22,250 bases of DNA, from positions 1 through 22,250 of IMG/VR virus record IMGVR_UViG_3300021960_000577. The stretch is one strand, 5' to 3'. The DNA comes from a virus. Shown here in pieces: positions 21,618-22,250 of this stretch. The translations under genes and the position numbers were made by a program. Within the stretch, counting starts at the first letter, position 1. Each line of letters opens with the position of its first letter. The notes below the pieces were generated by a model, which saw only the letters and a list, made by a program, of their open reading frames with translations, did not search any database and had not been told where the DNA came from.

Positions 21618-21907
21618 TTCGTGTTCCACCCATCGTTATTTAATTTCTCTTGTAACTCTTTAATATAATGTTCTTGTGCTCTCTGTTCTTCTTGGAGCCA
21701 AAGAATTTGATGTTGTAAGTCCTGCATTATACCTAAATAACTCTGAGGGTCAACATAATAGCCACCTTGAGCCAGATAATCTGCCTGTGGGTGTAATCTC
21801 CCGTCTTTTCTAAAGATTAACTCTCCGTACTCTTGTTTTATATTGAATTTCCTGTCGAGTTCTTCGTCTAAATCCTTAACATCGCTTGCATATACGCTTA
21901 TTTCCAT
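21614..21907 (-). CDS. Hypothetical protein with C-terminal coiled coil (97 residues)
   Basis: A product with a charged N-terminus (MEISVYASDVKDLDEELDRK), a central beta or turn region with LHPQADYLAQGGYYVDPQSY (about residues 38-57), and a Gln/Glu-rich helical C-terminus (LQHQILWLQEEQRAQEHYIK). ATG is preceded by GGAGATATT. I recognise no family. The stop is coupled to the next gene by ATGA. Early operon position, role unknown. Confidence 0.55.
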   Translation of the reverse strand: MEISVYASDVKDLDEELDRKFNIKQEYGELIFRKDGRLHPQADYLAQGGYYVDPQSYLGIMQDLQHQILWLQEEQRAQEHYIKELQEKLNNDGWNTK

Positions 21908-21915
21908 AATATCTC

Positions 21916-22110
21916 CTAAAAATTAACAGTGTATTCGACTCCAGAATCAACCAGAGTCTGTAAATGCCTAGCTTTTCGTCCGTAAACTGTAACTAAGCGG
22001 TGATTATCCTCAAAATCAGCATCTTGGTAGAGCCTAGTCACTCTTTTCAGCTCTACCGCAGTGTCAATTAGCTTGATTTCCTTGAGAGGGCTCCAATCTC
22101 TGCCACTCAT
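21916..22110 (-). CDS. Hypothetical small protein (64 residues)
   Basis: A product rich in charged residues: MSGRDWSPLKEIKLIDTAVE, then LKRVTRLYQDADFEDNHRLV, with a beta-type tail (TLVDSGVEYTVNF). No motif or membrane segment. The start ATG overlaps the stop of the partial gene by one base (TGATG), so it is translated by coupling, with no strong SD of its own. The 5-bp gap after its stop contains the SD of the next gene. Function unknown. Confidence 0.5.
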   Translation of the reverse strand: MSGRDWSPLKEIKLIDTAVELKRVTRLYQDADFEDNHRLVTVYGRKARHLQTLVDSGVEYTVNF

Positions 22111-22250
22111 CAGTCAATCAAGTCCATATAGGCTCTGATATTGTTCTCAATGAACCAATTCTTGCCCTTGTTGAAGTCTTTGTATAGTTTTCTGGCTTCT
22201 TTATAGTCACCCATAGTGCCTAACTCGATGTGCTCGTGATAAGACTGCAT
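22110..22250 (-). CDS. Small protein cut by or starting at the window edge
   Basis: A 46-residue reading frame whose first ATG is formed by the last three bases of the window (22248-22250): MQSYHEHIELGTMGDYKEAR, then KLYKDFNKGKNWFIENN, ending MDLID. The frame may continue outside, so the true start is undetermined. Basic, helical and without recognised domain. Its stop overlaps the next start codon, showing that the early operon continues to the right of this window. Confidence 0.45.
   Translation of the reverse strand: MQSYHEHIELGTMGDYKEARKLYKDFNKGKNWFIENNIRAYMDLID

Overview
The window looks like part of the genome of a lytic, T7-like marine podovirus. It encodes a T7-type replication set: a primase-helicase, a family A DNA polymerase with 3'-5' exonuclease, an ssDNA-binding protein, a RecB/Cas4-type exonuclease and a gp3-like endonuclease. 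It also has a monomeric B12-dependent ribonucleotide reductase, tail tubular proteins A and B, three large putative ejection proteins and a small murein hydrolase. No phage RNA polymerase, integrase, terminase, portal or capsid gene lies in the window. Low GC (two structural-gene lines counted by hand are about 25%), tight gene packing and the gene mix point to an uncultured phage of a low-GC marine alphaproteobacterium, possibly SAR11. That host is inference only.

Layout. Positions 1-12346 (+ strand) carry the virion and lysis module: a coiled-coil protein, a 22-residue AT-hook-like microprotein, two small membrane proteins, tail tubular A and B, two short tail or adhesin proteins, two mid-sized virion proteins, a 971-residue ejection-type protein, a murein hydrolase and a 583-residue ejection-type protein. 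Positions 12336-22250 (- strand) carry the early and replication module, transcribed leftward. Read from the right edge it holds six or seven small early genes, then a promoter and terminator leader, SSB, primase-helicase, polymerase, exonuclease, endonuclease I-like, a DUF3310-like protein, two small accessory proteins and the RNR. It ends with a small lipoprotein, a two-helix membrane protein, a 49-residue protein and a PD-(D/E)XK nuclease. The two modules converge and their last genes overlap by 11 bases. A + strand intrinsic terminator lies inside the last - strand gene.

Genes are joined almost throughout by ATGA or TAATG junctions or by overlaps of 10-26 nt, so translation is probably coupled within each module. 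The only notable non-coding gap, 20867-21009, holds a near-consensus sigma-70 promoter followed about 100 nt later by a strong intrinsic terminator just before the SSB start. This could be an attenuated leader or a small RNA.

The most unusual signal is a 14-bp palindrome, TGTCACCGGTGACA. It occurs four times exactly and once with one mismatch, always inside coding sequence, on both modules. It is read in two different frames (as SVTGDK/LVTGDK or as SLSPVT), so selection or spread acts on the DNA rather than on the peptide.
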